Below, piece by piece: positions 35,401 to 49,345 of a DNA stretch of 64,000 nucleotides (the first letter of the stretch is position 1; every line of letters begins with the position of its first letter). The translations under genes and the position numbers were made by a program. The notes beneath the pieces are model-generated. The model was not told the DNA's origin. It saw nothing but the letters and a program-made list of their open reading frames with translations, and made no database searches. The stretch comes from Euonymus europaeus. Lineage: Eukaryota > Streptophyta > Magnoliopsida > Celastrales > Celastraceae. The DNA is taken from the NCBI GenBank assembly GCA_963580455.1, contig OY756967.1:20506022-20570021 (forward strand), written 5' to 3'.

Positions 35401-38400
35401 TATTTCAAGCTGCCTAAACTTGAACTGAATCAAGTGAACCGGACCTTTAACGAGAATAAAATGAAAAAGATGGGATATCAGTCACAAATCACATAAATCC
35501 CAAGAAAAGAAGAATTCCAAATTACTTTCAATCTATGAAAATAACCAGAGAAAGTGGTTTAAGGGGAAAAAAGGACCTAAATTAAATTTGACAATTCAAA
35601 TCAGGTCAAGTGCTAGGAGAAAGGCAAAAAAGATACATATGATCAAGGAATGTGTCATGGTAAATTGGTAACAGACAAAGCTGTTGGCGCCACTAAATGA
35701 AAACTCCGCATGACATGGAACCCATTAGTGTCATTTCTGCAAATGACCATCGTTTAATTTATTTTTTTTGGAAGGCCAAAAAATGACCAAAACTTAACTA
35801 ACAATATGCAAAACAGTTACACATGACAGATGTCATGACTAACACGACAACCACACAAGGTGGGTAATGGGAATCCACGGAACCAGCACAAAAACATCAG
35901 TGAGGGAGAAGGTAAGGTTTGGAACCAAGATATAAACTCAAAAGAAAAAAATAAGCACAACCGAAACCCACTTCAAAAGCCAGTGATCAGATCACCCCAA
36001 CACAGCCTCATAACAAAATCCCCTCATGAATGACAAATGACCAAGCCAATGAAAATCACAGAAAGATAAATCCCTCGAAGCAGCAGGCCAAAGGATGACC
36101 ATCTTTTAAATTGGGGTAGTGATAGGCTCAGAAATGACCAAAAGTTGGAATCTTACAAAAAATTGTCTCCAACACAAAAACCATGGCCCATAATTACAAC
36201 TCATGATGGTGGAGTGCATTTCAGCATCTTAGCCAACTACATAGGAGAAAATTACAGAATCAAAACCTGGGGTACAGGAGTTGCAAATATTAGTGGTGAC
36301 AGTAGCTTCCAGTACAGGTCCAGGGAGCCATATGGCATTCCTACACTGGAAAAAAATTTAACACTAATTCAAACAATCCCATACATAGTCACATTAATGC
36401 ACATGCTAAATCATGTGAGACTCGCAAATATTCATGTCAATATTATTTCGTTTTTTAAAAAGAATAACTAGTTAACCATACACCAAAACCCCTCAGAACA
36501 ATAAAATACAGCATGTTATTTCAATAAATGGAAAAGAATCAACTGATTAAAAGCATGATCTGACGAACTTTATCATGTTATAGTACATGGTTGAGGAACA
36601 TATTTCAAATAATTTGGTATCTATAAGACTTAAACCCCATCGGGATGACTCTTCCTTGCTGTTCAGAACTTCAGATTATATATGGTAATGAAAAATCACA
36701 TAGATGGCGCTATTATGAAGCCTAAGTACAACATAAAAGACTCACAGGTATTAAAATTTTAAACAGATCCTCTTCAAATATGAAAGACTAGGGAGCAGCC
36801 GCAGTTCCTCAATAAGTGCAGATTAAAGAGAAGTGTGACTTATCTACCGCTTAAACAGAAGTCAAATGCTGACCCAACCAAAGTTATAGAATAGATACCA
36901 TGAACATTTGAGTAGCCTAGAAGGCATAGAGAAATTGCGAGAGAGTTTATTCAGCTGACTTTGATTTGGCCAGACATCATTTGTAAGAGGTGATCTTGTT
37001 ATTAGGTGCAAAAGGCAAAATATCATATACGGATTAATCTAAAACCTAACTACCTAAGTAACACGTTTCTAGCAAATAATCATTCATGCCATGAACAAAT
37101 AAAAAAAAGGTGAGATAATGTTACAAGAAGGCATTATGGCTACGTTTGGCTAGTTGAAAATTCGTAGACAGCATTGATTTAAGATCACCTTATAGATTTT
37201 CGTAACAAGTTTCACAGGCCAACATCCATGCTCTCCCCGCGTATTTCAAAAGGAAGGTCTTACAATGTACATTTATATTTTGAAATAATGTCTTTTCCAT
37301 AAATGTTGTATAAAAAAAAAATCTAAGCATGTCAAGGCCACCAACCTGAGGAAAACCCAAGCACCCAACCATGAAATTGCCATCCTGTTAATAGAAAGTT
37401 ACAATTTCTGTAAAATTAAGTTAATTGAAATGAAAAATATAAAAGAATGAAACAAATAGTAACCAACCAAGCATTTACAAGAGTTCACAGTTAAAATGGG
37501 CATTAAAAGAATCAAAACTGAAGTTACAAAATCTTGCTCTTAATTTCATGTAACTAAAAAGTATTACACACAAAGAAGCAAAGAAAATACAGAATATCAG
37601 AATAAAAAGCTCATTAATTAGTTCAAACAATGCAAAAGAAGAAGATGCCACAAGTATTTTAAAATTGGAAATTTGAAATAAATGCATACATGGTGGACCT
37701 TTACATGAACCTGAATTAGAAGATTTAATTTTCATAATACTTGGGGATGGGAGTTAGGACTTGAACCTAGCAAGTGGTGGTTCCCAGTACTTGAACATAG
37801 CTAATAGAAACAATTCAGTTAAATTAATTAAAATCACTAGAGATTCTTACCCGGTTGCGTTTCAGCACCATATCTGATTCCTGGCATTGTCTACATTGCC
37901 GAACAACTTCTCCAGCACCATGTTGATCATCTTCATTGGATCTATTAGCCCTATTTAAGTCATAAAAAAATGCATTGTGAATTTGTCATAGTAAAATAAT
38001 AGTCTGCAACACTGGTCTAAAGTAAGACGCCACCTTTCAAAGAAAATTGTCATCGCTTCCATGAGTTTTACTTTGTTCAATCTCACCTGCAGACATTGCA
38101 GTTTGGACGTGACATTTGCAATATTGCATTAGAAAAAATATGTTAAGAAATTAGACTTTTTGTAAGGCGCGAACTTTATTGCAAAGGATATGCCCAAAAG
38201 AAGGTACGTCATGAGCAATTCTGATTGTAAGAACATTCGATCAAGTGCAACCAGTCATTTTCTTGCTAAGTCTAGAAGGTGATTACACATTGGGAAGGAA
38301 CTCATCTACTGATTAGTGCACGCTAAAACAATCTAGCCTTCAGCTGCCAGATTAGCACATACATGTCTAAATTGCACAGGCCCAGGGTTTTGCTTTTTAG

Positions 38401-41400
38401 TTGTCTCTCTTTAATCCTTAATGAATTCCTAGTTCTGAAATAGTGGCAATAATAACAGCAACCGGGAGACAGATGAACCTTGGAGGAAGACAGAATACCC
38501 AAGGAAATACATCCTATTTTCCAGATGTATCCAGGTGTTTAATGAATTAAAAACACTGAATGTGCCTCTAGAATTATTAGACAAGTAAAGAACACGCATA
38601 AAGTAAGTGCTTCTAGATTTATTTTAGTTTTGTTTTAATTTTTATTTACCATGGAAGTTTGTTTCTACTGTTCTACATCAACAATTAGTAAAGAAAATTT
38701 CAACTAATTAAGGAGCCACGTTAAGTAATGTTGATTAAGCTAAATGGCATAGGATATGGTGAAATATTCCAACATATAAATCCCTTACAAGAAATATGAG
38801 TTTTGTTAAGGGCGCCAGGTGCTCTTAAGGTGACGAGTGCCCATATCACCTAAGGCAGTCAATTAAATGAATTAAGGCAGTCAATTGAAGAAGAAAAAAA
38901 CTATGATCGAACACATATGTTGATGGCTCAAAAATCATATTCATATTAAAGGAATCAAAGACAAGTACACAATAAAATACAAAAACGTCAGCATAATGAA
39001 GCTGTTGTCCCCATTACTAGCCTGCAAATACTTGCCCAATAGCCATTTAAAGTTTTCAGTAAAATAGTATCTTTGATTGTAAAGGTGAATTATCGTTATT
39101 TATATTTGAATCAACTATATTTTCATACCAAACCCAAACATCAATGACCTCATTGTTATGATAAGAACTTTTTCACAGGCTTAACAAAAATCTTTGTTAC
39201 TCGTATGAGTGTTCTAAGTCATGGACTCATGGTTATCCTAAACCATAAAGTTAAAACAATGTTACAATAGTTCCTATGAACAGAAGACTTTGCCCGTGGA
39301 TAAGTATACAAGAAACTTACATCTAAGAAGCAAGCTTTTGTCTCTTCCAAGCAAGTCGCCAAAACTGCTTCTTTTCCTTTATAGCCATAGCTTACATCCT
39401 TTAAATCGGACTCCATTTTTGATCGCAGATTTGGTTTCCAAAGTTCATACCTGTTGCACACAAATCACCTTGCTATAAAAGGAAAAAACAGAGCACTAAA
39501 CCGATATCTAAATAATGCAGCATAATCATTTTCATCCAATTTTAACTTTTTGTTGTTTGACATGCGCCTTTGTTTGAAACATGAAAACCTTGTTGTATAT
39601 TATACTTGTATAGGCAAATGACATTGACATATGAACATATGTATAAATAGAAAAGTGTCTAGCGCAATCAAAAAGTGTTTGGAAGCAGGAGTAAGAATCG
39701 TGATTTATATCAGAAAGTTCTTTCTGCAGCAGCCCACTCTAGAAACCCAAAAGAAAAATGCATGCAAAAAATACACCTTCAAAATTAGTGCAAAAAATCT
39801 TTTTCACTTCGTTGTAGTTTTTACTCTGCTTCAGTGGGAAAATTTTTACCTTCAGGCTTTAGCACATACATTTTAATTCCTTCTTTCAAAAGAATTAAAT
39901 TTAAAGAGTAGCAGACGCTAGAAGCACCACAATTTGAATACAAGAGTCTGCAATAGGATAATACAACCTCAGAGTCTCAACGATTGATTGTACTGTTTCA
40001 TGATACAATCTCATCTGAGTACTACACCGCCATATAACACAATCTCAGATGCAATACTTCTATGGTAAGAAGAAAGAATGAAAGATCATTAAACCAAAAT
40101 TTTTACACACGCAGACAAAACACACACCCACAAGCATGCTTGTATATATAAAAATATGCATTGTGCAAGTACTATGGATTTGCAGTAATACATTGCTAAG
40201 AACCATTGACCAAAAAAACTACTTACACACACAAAAACAGAGACGTTTTTTGAACCAAGAATAGGTTGGCAGCCTAACAGCATCTGTAGTAGAATGAAAG
40301 AAGCAACTCACCCAATGTCATCGTATCCCATTACCAGCGCTTCACCCTGAAATTTCATTAGCAATGAAGTTCATTTAATGCAATATATAGCATTGTGTTG
40401 TTTCTAATAGCCAAATCCAAGCACAGTTACAAATATAGAGGACTTACTGGTTAGCTACAGAAAATAAAAATTATGTAGACTTAAGATAGAGATAAGCATA
40501 TCAATCACAAAAAGTATGTCATTGATGGCATCAAAGTTACAAGATTAGTTGGCGAGAAACGAGTGTTCAAGTCTTTTGTTGCATAACAGCGATCCAGCAA
40601 CTTTTTAATATGATCATGCATTGTCGCATCCGTACCAATGCCCGCCTTAGGAACACAAGAGAGAGGGAACAATGTCAAAGAACAATTTTTGCTGACTAGG
40701 AACTAGCAATTTTTACACATCTGAAGCCAAAAACCAGAAGGTTTTCTTCGTATGGAAAAAAAATAATTCAGTTGAAAAAAAATACCAGAGTCAATCTTTG
40801 CCCTATTATAGTTCTATAGTCTTCTCACCTTATCCATACAACTTAGCAAATCAGCTTCAGCTAAAAGCGATGGAGGTCTAGTAACTCCTGAATCGAGGGT
40901 TAAAGTCGTCGGAATAAACTGCAACATAACCAATAAATAAGCAATTCTTCGTGCATCAAAATGATCACCAACAAAGCAAGCAAAAGAACTCCAGTTTCAT
41001 GCATGGGGTTTGGCGCCTTTGGCGTGGTTAGACTAGACTGCTCCCATACCCAACAGAAGCTTAATACCCTAGTCCCTAGGCTAAAAAGGTTCAAGTTCAT
41101 AGTAACACGTGCAATTCAGATTAACACCACACTCAAATTTCAATAATTCAGTCATGTTGGAACTTGGAAGAAAAATTAGTTAGTGTTTTGAATCTTATCA
41201 TAAAAAGAGATGACACAAGGATGCCTAGGACATTCAATGAAAAATTATTATTATTGGAAAAAAATGCAACTGAAAGAAGGACAACAATGACAACATTAAC
41301 CAAATGAAGGCAAACTATAGTGGCTTTTATTTACTAACATCTTCACCCTCTTGTAACCAATGTTATTTTCCATATAGCTGGTATCCTCTCATTTTGAAAA

Positions 41401-44400
41401 TATTATTTTATTTCAGTTTCAGTAAACACATCAACATATAAAATTTCAATGTTTATAATCCTTTTGTTCACTGCCGAACTGATAAACATTATCTATGCTA
41501 TCCATTGTCAACAATATGACATAGTTCAATAGTTGGCATAAATGCTGTAATTAGAGTACAAAAGGGTAAACTGTAGCTAGTAGAAAAATTGGCTAGAAAG
41601 CCAGTTAGTTCACTTAGAACAGAATGCTGCATTTCAACAGGCCTCTGAATCTCCCTTATTCAGAAAGGTAATTGACAAATGAGAAAGTCAACAAATGCTA
41701 TACCTCTTGATCAGTGAAAACCATAAATTAACTTCACAAGTTGCTTGAACTTAGGGGGTGACAAAAATTCGGGTCCGGGTTGGACCACATAGGATGTTTA
41801 TGAGATGTTTGCATGTATGAACCCGGATTGGTTTGGATTTTCGAACGTACTTAATTGACCATATCCAGATTGGTTTAAATCCGGACAAATAAATCGCACA
41901 ATAATCCAATCTGGGTTAGGGTTTGAACAACTAAATCGGATAAGATATTTGTGTTTGGACCCTAACCGGTTTTAAATTAGACAAAATTTTTGTGTTAGAA
42001 TCCGAATTCCGAACATAAACTTATGTCCAAACTTGGTTTAATCCGAGTCAAATAGAATTTCGCCACCCCTGCTTGAAGTATAGGTCATAAGAGATAAGTA
42101 TGTGCATATATCAATAATATGTTGATATAAAATGATCTTTCGGCATCAAAGACTAGAGACGATGCATGCATTGATAGTAAATGGCAAACCTGTTGTCCGA
42201 ATTGGTAAGGTGGAATCATTGAACCTCCCCATGATTCGAATCGATAGACATCTAGATAGTTTCTCTGTCAAATGAGAAGACAGTCAAATCATCAGAGAGC
42301 AATTCCAAATGGGAAGAGAATGAAGTAAACCTACAATATGCAAAAGCCGGGTCCTTGAAGGAACTAGGGAAAGACGGTGAGCTATTCGCATGATATTTGA
42401 TATTTTGATATTATCCACCACAGAATCAATTGATAAGAATTGATGATGTTTAAGTATTTCTTTGGAGTTTGAATTCCACCCAAATTTATTCCAAACATTT
42501 AATTGGAGGACCATCTCTTGTGGCAGGCTTCCATTGTAAAATTTAAAATATAAAATCACTATCAAGCTCTTTCAAAAAAATACGACGAATGCAGCAGCAA
42601 GTTATTCATTGGAAGCTCTATTGAAATCCAACTCCTCTTCGTACAGTAAGCATCATGGCAATGCAACCAATTGCCATTTCATGCTTTTTTAGTATAAAAA
42701 ACAAAGAATTGATGAACCATTCTATTCTACATTGTGCATGAGCAAACAGACTTAGGTGGTCACCCATAGGGGGAAAATGTAACTTGTAACGGGAAAAGCA
42801 TCAAAAGGGGGAAAAAAGAATTCGAAAGTACTGACGAATACTCACAGCTAAAATCACTCTTCCTGAAGCAGAGAACAACTCCCCAGCAATATCAATTTCA
42901 ACAATGGTTTCAGCCCCTACAGCAGGTTTTGAGACGCAGGCCAAAAAATGACGAACAACCAGCTCATATAATCTCTGGCATGAAATTATGACAATTACAA
43001 TTTCAACAGAAACAACAAACTGTTATTCATGCCATGTACGGTATACCAAGTCTATATACAAGCATGTGCTAGCATTAGAAAATGAAACAAAGAGTGTTAA
43101 CCATACGTGCACTTACACAGTGGTCATTGCTCCATCTGTCTCCCCCAGTCAAAAGATTTGTTGGGTGGATGGGTGGATGAGCCTTGTCATCATGTCCTCC
43201 ACTACCAGGGTTTCTCCAAAGACCAGCAGCTGGATCCAACAATTGTTGCGCATATGGTCCCCAAGAAGGGTGCCCTTGTTGTTCTTGTACAATTCGCTAT
43301 ACCACAATCAAAATGCTACGTTAACTAAAGCTAAAAAGAATGGCAACATAGGGTTCATCAATTTTATAGCTTTAGCATGCTTGTTTTACTGTTAAATTCT
43401 AAATTTTGCATTAACAGAAATAGAATTGACACAAAATCCCTCATTTCACACATTTAGTCCATTATAGTTTGACTTGGAAGGAAAGAAGTTCAGATGGAAA
43501 AAATTCACTGCTGCTCCGCTTACGTGGCCACTAAACTACAGACTAATGCCTTGGGTCCGTACATGTCAATCTTAGTCCTAGACCCTCGTGTTTTTTCCAC
43601 CAAGTTAATGCAATTTTTATTTTGAACATCCAAAAATAAACCTTTAACTATATTTTTCTTCCCATCCTCTCCCTCAGTAAGTTCCTTTAACCAAAAATTT
43701 ATAAGCACGGTAATATTAAATAATTAAAAACGGATTGAGAAGCAAAAACCAACTTGCAAATCAGTTCCACTAGAAAAGCTATCAGTCTCTGTCCGAGGAT
43801 AGCTGATGAAACCAGCTTGGTATAGTTCTTCTGCCACCTGTAAACCATATCAAAAATAGAAATAGCTGAGAGCTAAAGATGCATATGCAGTAGACAGACA
43901 GGTGGATAATGAAGAACATAAATAACAAAGTGAAAGTATGAAAATATAAAGAAAGACAACGCATGAGAACCAGCACTTCCATCAAGAAAGACAAGGATTG
44001 TGGGGCTACATATCTTCTGATCATGCAAGCTATTTTCCTACCATAGTTAACGAAATCAAACCATTACAGAGGGAAAGACAAACTAATCTCCAGTAATGGT
44101 CATTCAGGCTTTTAAATTTCTAACAGAAATAAGATTTCCAAGATCCTAGAGAGATGCATATTAAAGAAAGCGCAGTGATATTTTGTTGTCCATACTCCAT
44201 ACCAACAGATATCAAAACAAAAACAAAAAGTGATGGAGAGGTTATCATGGTTAACATGTAAGGGCTGCTCCTTAGGATTTCTCACTAGAAAATATTGCCA
44301 GAGTAGCTAGGACAGCGAAGGAAGGGGGTGGGGGTGGGTAATTTAGGAGAGGTCAAAGAAAGAGTTGTGTTCTTAGTGGTGAAGGAAAAAAAGTAACTAC

Positions 44401-46965
44401 ATAAAACAGGAAAATTCTTTGGTGGTTTATAAAAACAGTTGTATTTGTTGAAACCATGTAAGATGTTATGGAAATAAACAGCTTTTTCCTAGGTGTCTTT
44501 TTTCTGTTATCACCCTTAAAAACCAAAAACAAGAAATCACAACAGCACCAAACAACACCTTAGATTGTATAGATGACAGGAATTATGAGAGGAAGAAGAT
44601 TACAAAGAGTGGGGAACAGGGTATTGCTTACTCTAATGCTTAAGTTCAGTGGAAAAGATAGCTCAAATTCCAATCTTATATTTTCTTTTCTTTTTTGCAT
44701 TTTGAAACATATATGATGAGAATATGTTAATTTCAGGATGACCATGAAATGCTACAATATAAATGAACAAGGGTATTAGAACTGAGTATTTAACAAATTG
44801 AGACAGCTTTGCATTATAGTTTCTCACCTTCATGGTGTGTTCAGAACTCATCCGAAAGTATCGTGAAGCACGTTTTTCAAGCTCAATGGTGTTCAAAGGA
44901 TAGGGAGGATACTTTAGCTTCTCTTGCTGCTGAACCTTTCTTACCTGGATGGCAATGAAGAAAGTGTAAAAGGCAAATGTGTTGTGAAAGACGCAGTTTC
45001 AAAAGTACAATAACTGAGGCACGCGACTTCTGTAGAACGCACCATTGCAATTGGTTCTTGTACGCACATTTCATAAATAATAACAGCAGAAGTATAGTCA
45101 AATAGGCGTCCACGCCTGCAAATTTAGTGAAAATTATTAAATTTTTGTCTCATTACCACTAAAATTAAAAGGGAAAAAAAAAGAATTCAACAAGCTTTCA
45201 CAGTTTTACATCCAATTGAAAGTGGCTATGCCTTCATCGGATTTGTGAGAACAATTGATTGTCCAAAAATCTTCCGGTTCATGTGATTGTATCTCCCAAT
45301 ACCGTTCTACAATAAAGCCAAGTGTAGGGAACTGCAATGAAAAAAAGATATTAAACAAAAGAACAATGCATTGGAACGTGATTTGTAACTCAAACTGATT
45401 CTGGTGACACTTCTACATAATCAAATGTTACTTTACCTGGCAAGGACCATAACTTAGAACAAGATTTCTTTCCTCTGCAGCAGAATCAATGACAAACTTA
45501 TCTTTCAAAAGCATGGTCTGAAATCTGGTAAAAGAAGCACCGATTCGGAGATCGATTTCCTGGAAAAATAAGATATTCCATACAATATAGATGGAGGATG
45601 ACCGCAGACCATTATAATCATAACCCCTAAATAACAAGTAAGATTGGAAAATGAATGACTAGATAACTGCAAGTATTCAGTTCCGAATAGGGTGTATAGT
45701 GACCTTTAAATTACTGGTTTGACATCAAAGAAAAGATACATATTTTAGCCTGTGAAAGAAAGTACGCACTTGCCTAGCGTCCACGGCATCAGCAAAATCC
45801 TTGTTAGGTCCTTCAAGATTCTGCATTGCCCTATGAATTTCCCTGGCATTCGCATATCCAGACATCAGAAAGGCAAAACCCCAGCAGCAGTAACTGGCAA
45901 AAGAAGAGAGAGAGAGAGGGAGAGAGAGAGTGACAATTAGAAACCTGTCAATCAGTGCAGAGAATCGAGCTCTCTTTACACTTCTAGTATCAAGATGGTG
46001 GTTGACTCCTTTGCAAACTTCAATAACTTCAAATGCAATATTTTCTCCTTCTCTGTCACAATCAAGCCACAGAACAAGCCACTGGCACCTCCTAGATTCC
46101 TCCTCCAAAGTTCTCTTGATATCTTTCTTGTCCTTCAGAATCAATGTGGAAAAAAAATCAGAAAGATACATCGCCTAACCATTCACTACCTCAAAAACAG
46201 TTATCCCGCACTGATATTCCGCAATTACAACGACTACAAAGCCCTACTAACTGTTAGTCCACTCTTTAAATTTCTTCTTCTCTCTCTGGCCCTAGAATTA
46301 TTTTTTCAAACGCCTGATCTTCCTGCATATTTAACAATACAGACTATACACAAAGATGTAAACCTCAAGAGTCCTCCTGATTTCTTTCTTATCCTTTGTG
46401 AAAGTTAAAAAGGCAAAATAAAAACAACTTGGAAAAAGATGCATCAGAAAACCTCACAGGACTACATACAAGATGCATTCTTGGAAACACAGTTATCACG
46501 CCTTACGTTCCACAATTAAAACAGTTACCGAAGCCCCTTTTCATTGAATCCTTAAATTTTTTCTCCTCGATTTTCTAGACCTAAAAATCAGTGTTGCAAA
46601 CATGAAACCTAGATGCACAATCAACTAATGCATATGTGTGTATAGAGAGTTTGGGATTGATGCATTACCTCTGGGACAAACTTGCAAACGGGGGCGTGGA
46701 AGAGTTGCGCGGGATCACAGGAGTGCCACTTGCGGAAGCGGTCATCAAAGTCGAGCTCCATGAGGTGGCCGGTGACGGAGGTGAAGATCATGTGGCACGG
46801 CTGTCCCTGAATCGTGTACTCAAACTCGAATATTTTGTTGTAACGTGAGCGTCCCTCTCGCATTCGCAAACCCTGGTTACGGGATAGGATAGTGGCCACG
46901 GACCTCGCCACCGATGGCTTCTCAGCCACGTTAAGGACATTAATATTACGGCGGGCTGCGGACAT
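32468..46965 (-). CDS. TOP3A: DNA topoisomerase 3-alpha (type IA), 919 aa, 24 exons
   Basis: The exons (minus strand) are 46965-46669, 46132-45945, 45842-45770, 45559-45437, 45331-45210, 45115-45043, 44944-44828, 43837-43754, 43296-43117, 42974-42846, 42264-42190, 40918-40829, 40645-40541, 40346-40312, 39450-39321, 38086-38034, 37950-37851, 37384-37346, 36345-36267, 35444-35373, 34495-34424, 33883-33719, 33175-33055 and 32705-32468. All phases fit. The enzyme passes single strands through a transient break and, with RecQ helicase and RMI1, dissolves double Holliday junctions in the nucleus. Visible parts: Toprim ([16 protein letters not shown]; acidic [13 protein letters not shown]), catalytic Tyr344 in [15 protein letters not shown] and [13 protein letters not shown] core motifs. 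The C-terminus adds a topo zinc ribbon (CRQCQESDM), a CCHC knuckle (~767-780), a GRF-type zinc finger (~802-845) and a final [14 protein letters not shown] knuckle. This is the plant/animal alpha form. It is intact. Confidence 0.96.
41750..42069. mobile_element. hAT-type MITE in TOP3A intron 11, 320 bp
   Basis: TGCTTGAA is repeated exactly on both sides (41742-41749, 42070-42077). Near-terminal inverted sequences GGGGGTGACAAAAATTC and GAATTTCGCCACCCC pair imperfectly. The left end carries four extra bases (CTTA) before the G run, so the exact left boundary may differ slightly. The interior repeats AATCCGG and TTGGTTTAA motifs. Confidence 0.72.
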
Positions 46966-47409
46966 TCTCGGGTGGCTACGTCGCGGTGTTGGACTGGGCG
47001 TTGAGCTGGAGATAGAGTTTTGAGCTTTGACGAGGGTTTGAAATTAGGAATGACCGAATGGGGGATAAAGGTTGTGCTTTTCCCGCCCTTTTTTTGTGAA
47101 GACGGCAATGAACAAACTGAAATCTTTTTAGTCAAACAGTCAACAATTTTTATCGATTCATTTTAAAAAACGCTGCCGTTTTTGGAAATAAACACTTTCG
47201 GATCCTACAATGATTTTAGGATGCAGGCCCATGTTTTGGTAAAACAAGCTCGCCCGCTGTAGTGGACCGTTTCTGATAGCATGAGATTGAGCAATTTGAA
47301 GAGTGAGTATGAGAGAAATGATATTGATATTTGATATTTGGAGAGGTTGTATATGGAAAATGAAAAAAAAAATTGAAAAATATGTTTTGTCGATGTGATT
47401 GTATTAGTA
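46966..47409. promoter_or_regulatory. TOP3A upstream region
   Basis: GGCCCA (site-II-like element) occurs at 47226-47231, about 260 bp before the TOP3A start codon; the motif is common in promoters of plant cell-cycle and housekeeping genes. The segment 47290-47410 resembles the interior of the 16183 MITE family (ATATGTTTTGTYGATGTGA) and may be another fragment of it. Confidence 0.4.
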
Positions 47410-49345
47410 GACGTGTTTTGCTAAGTCTTTGGTTTCATTTAGTGCCAATACTATAGATAGTAAAAGAGGGTTGGTATGTTCTTTGCTCATGTCTTGGCCA
47501 CCGAAGATCATGGGAGTTACCTTGATTTGCCTTCTCGGATTAGCCAAAATAAGGTGAAGGTTTTCTCTTTTTTTGCTCGATAAACTTTGGTACAAGCTTC
47601 ACTCTTGGAAACAAAAATCTCTATCACGCGCCGGGAAGGAAATTTTATTGAAGACGGTGGCTCAAACGTTGCCGAATTATGCTATGGGTGTGTTTCTAAT
47701 TCCGCTTGTCTTATGTGCGGAATTGGAACGTATGATGAATTCTTATTAGTGGGGAAGTGATGGAGGGGCTAATGGTCGAGGAATTAATTGGATGAGATGG
47801 GATCATTTGTGTGCTTGAAAGTCAGCCGGTGGAATGGGGTTTAAAAAGATGCATGATTTTAATATAGCTATGCTGGGAAAACAAGGATGACGTCTCCTTG
47901 TGCATTCGCAGTCTTTAGTGGCTCACATTCTTAAAGCAGGGTACTATCTGAAGTCTTCTTTTCTTGATGCTGGACCAGGTAACAATCCTAGTTATGTTTG
48001 GCATAGTATTTGGGCTTCACAGGACTTAATTAAGAGGGGTTGTCGTTGGAGGATTGGCATGGGGGATCATGTTTTAGTATGGAAGGATACATGGTTGTCG
48101 AAATAGTCAAATGCACTTATGTCTTCAGAGGTTATGGAAGGACCAGAAGATGTTAAGATGTCTCATTTTATTCTCCAAGATAATATGCAATGGAATTCTA
48201 CACTTGTGGATACGGTCTTTAATGATAGGGATATACAGCTCATATACAAGATTCCTTTGAGCTTTAGACGGGTAAGGGATAGAATGACTTGGTTAATGGA
48301 CGATTCTGGCACATATTCGGTTCGGAGTGTGTATAGATTCCTGCAGAGCTTTCAGCTTGATTTTAAGCAACTAGTGATGGGGTCTATCTGGAAGAGTGTG
48401 TGGAGTATGAAGGTGCCGGCTAAAGTGAAGAATCTAGTGTGGAGGGCTTACAGTGGAGTGCTTCCTACAACGCCTATGCTTGTGCAAAGACGATTGGATA
48501 TCCCTGCAGTGTGTCTAGTTTGTCATGGGGCAAAGGAGTCAATTCTTCATGCATTGATTTGTTGCCCAACTGCTTAGACATGTTGGGTTTCCTCTTCGAT
48601 TGGCTTTTTTAGGGGGTCCTCAAATAGCTTTCGGCAGTTGAGTCGGGCAAAGATATGGTTGGTAGCTATGTTGTGTTGGGGGGATATGGGGCAGTCAGAA
48701 TGATGTGATTTGGAATGCCAAACTCAAGCTTATGGCTCATGTGGTGTCATCAGTCATGTAGTTTTTTCAGAGTTGGCAAGTTGCTCAGTTGGATTACCTA
48801 CGAGCTGCTCCTCCGCAGGTTTAGAATAGCTGGGTCAAGCTGGAGGTCGGGTGGGTTAAGGTGAATGTGGATGCAGTAGTTTTTGAGGAGGTTGGTTCAG
48901 TGGGGTTAGGCTATGTTGCTCGCAATTCATCGGGTAATTTTTTAGGGGCCAAGGCTCAATTGTTGCACGGTTTGTTTGATCCAAAAACTGCTGAAGTTAT
49001 GGGTATTAGAGAGGCATTGAGTTGGGTTGAGTCTAATGGGTGGTCGAAGGTGGTTATTGAAGGAGATGCGTTGGTGGTCATTCATGTAGTTCAAGGTTCT
49101 TGTCCTCTTTATTTTAATTTTGGGTTAATTATTGGTGATTGTAAATTTATCGCATACGAGATAGTGGATGTGAAATTTCATTTTGTTAAGCGATCTGCGA
49201 ATCGCGTAACTTATAACTTAGCTAGGGCTGCGAGTTCTTTGTCAGATCCTATGATGTGGTCGTCTAGCCCACCATCGTTACTTGTTGATGTTCTGTAGTT
49301 TGATTTATCTTCTTAATATATTATCATATTTTGATTCAAAAAAAA
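47410..49345 (+). mobile_element. 5'-truncated, decayed LINE (L1-type) retrotransposon with RNase H
   Basis: The reading frames recover the C-terminal part of a plant LINE ORF2. The end of the reverse transcriptase region is at about 47505-48105 (for example GKEILLKTVAQTLPNYAMGV, then KRGCRWRIGMGDHVLVWKD). The zf-RVT region is at 48119-48577 (MKVPAKVKNLVWRAYSGVLP). An RNase H domain is at 48861-49298 (VNVDAVVFEEVGSVGLGYVA). Stops at 48105 and 48575, plus frame changes, make it a pseudogene. An A-rich tail follows near 49337-49345. The orientation is opposite to TOP3A, and the first intact part lies about 450 bp upstream of that gene's ATG. No target duplication was identified. Confidence 0.88.
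48861..49298 (+). pseudogene. RNase H-like domain of the decayed LINE
   Basis: An uninterrupted 145-codon stretch shows NVDAV...GLGYVARNS, ...EVMGIREALSWVESNG, VIEGDALVVI and a late KRSANRVTYNLARAA. This matches the RVT_3 domain (plant LINE-type RNase H) with its acidic residues in place. It remains open although the frames upstream are broken. Confidence 0.82.

Noticed and set aside
43820..46410. Plus-strand ORFs over TOP3A exons
   Set aside because: They are antisense to well-conserved topoisomerase exons with matching splice sites.
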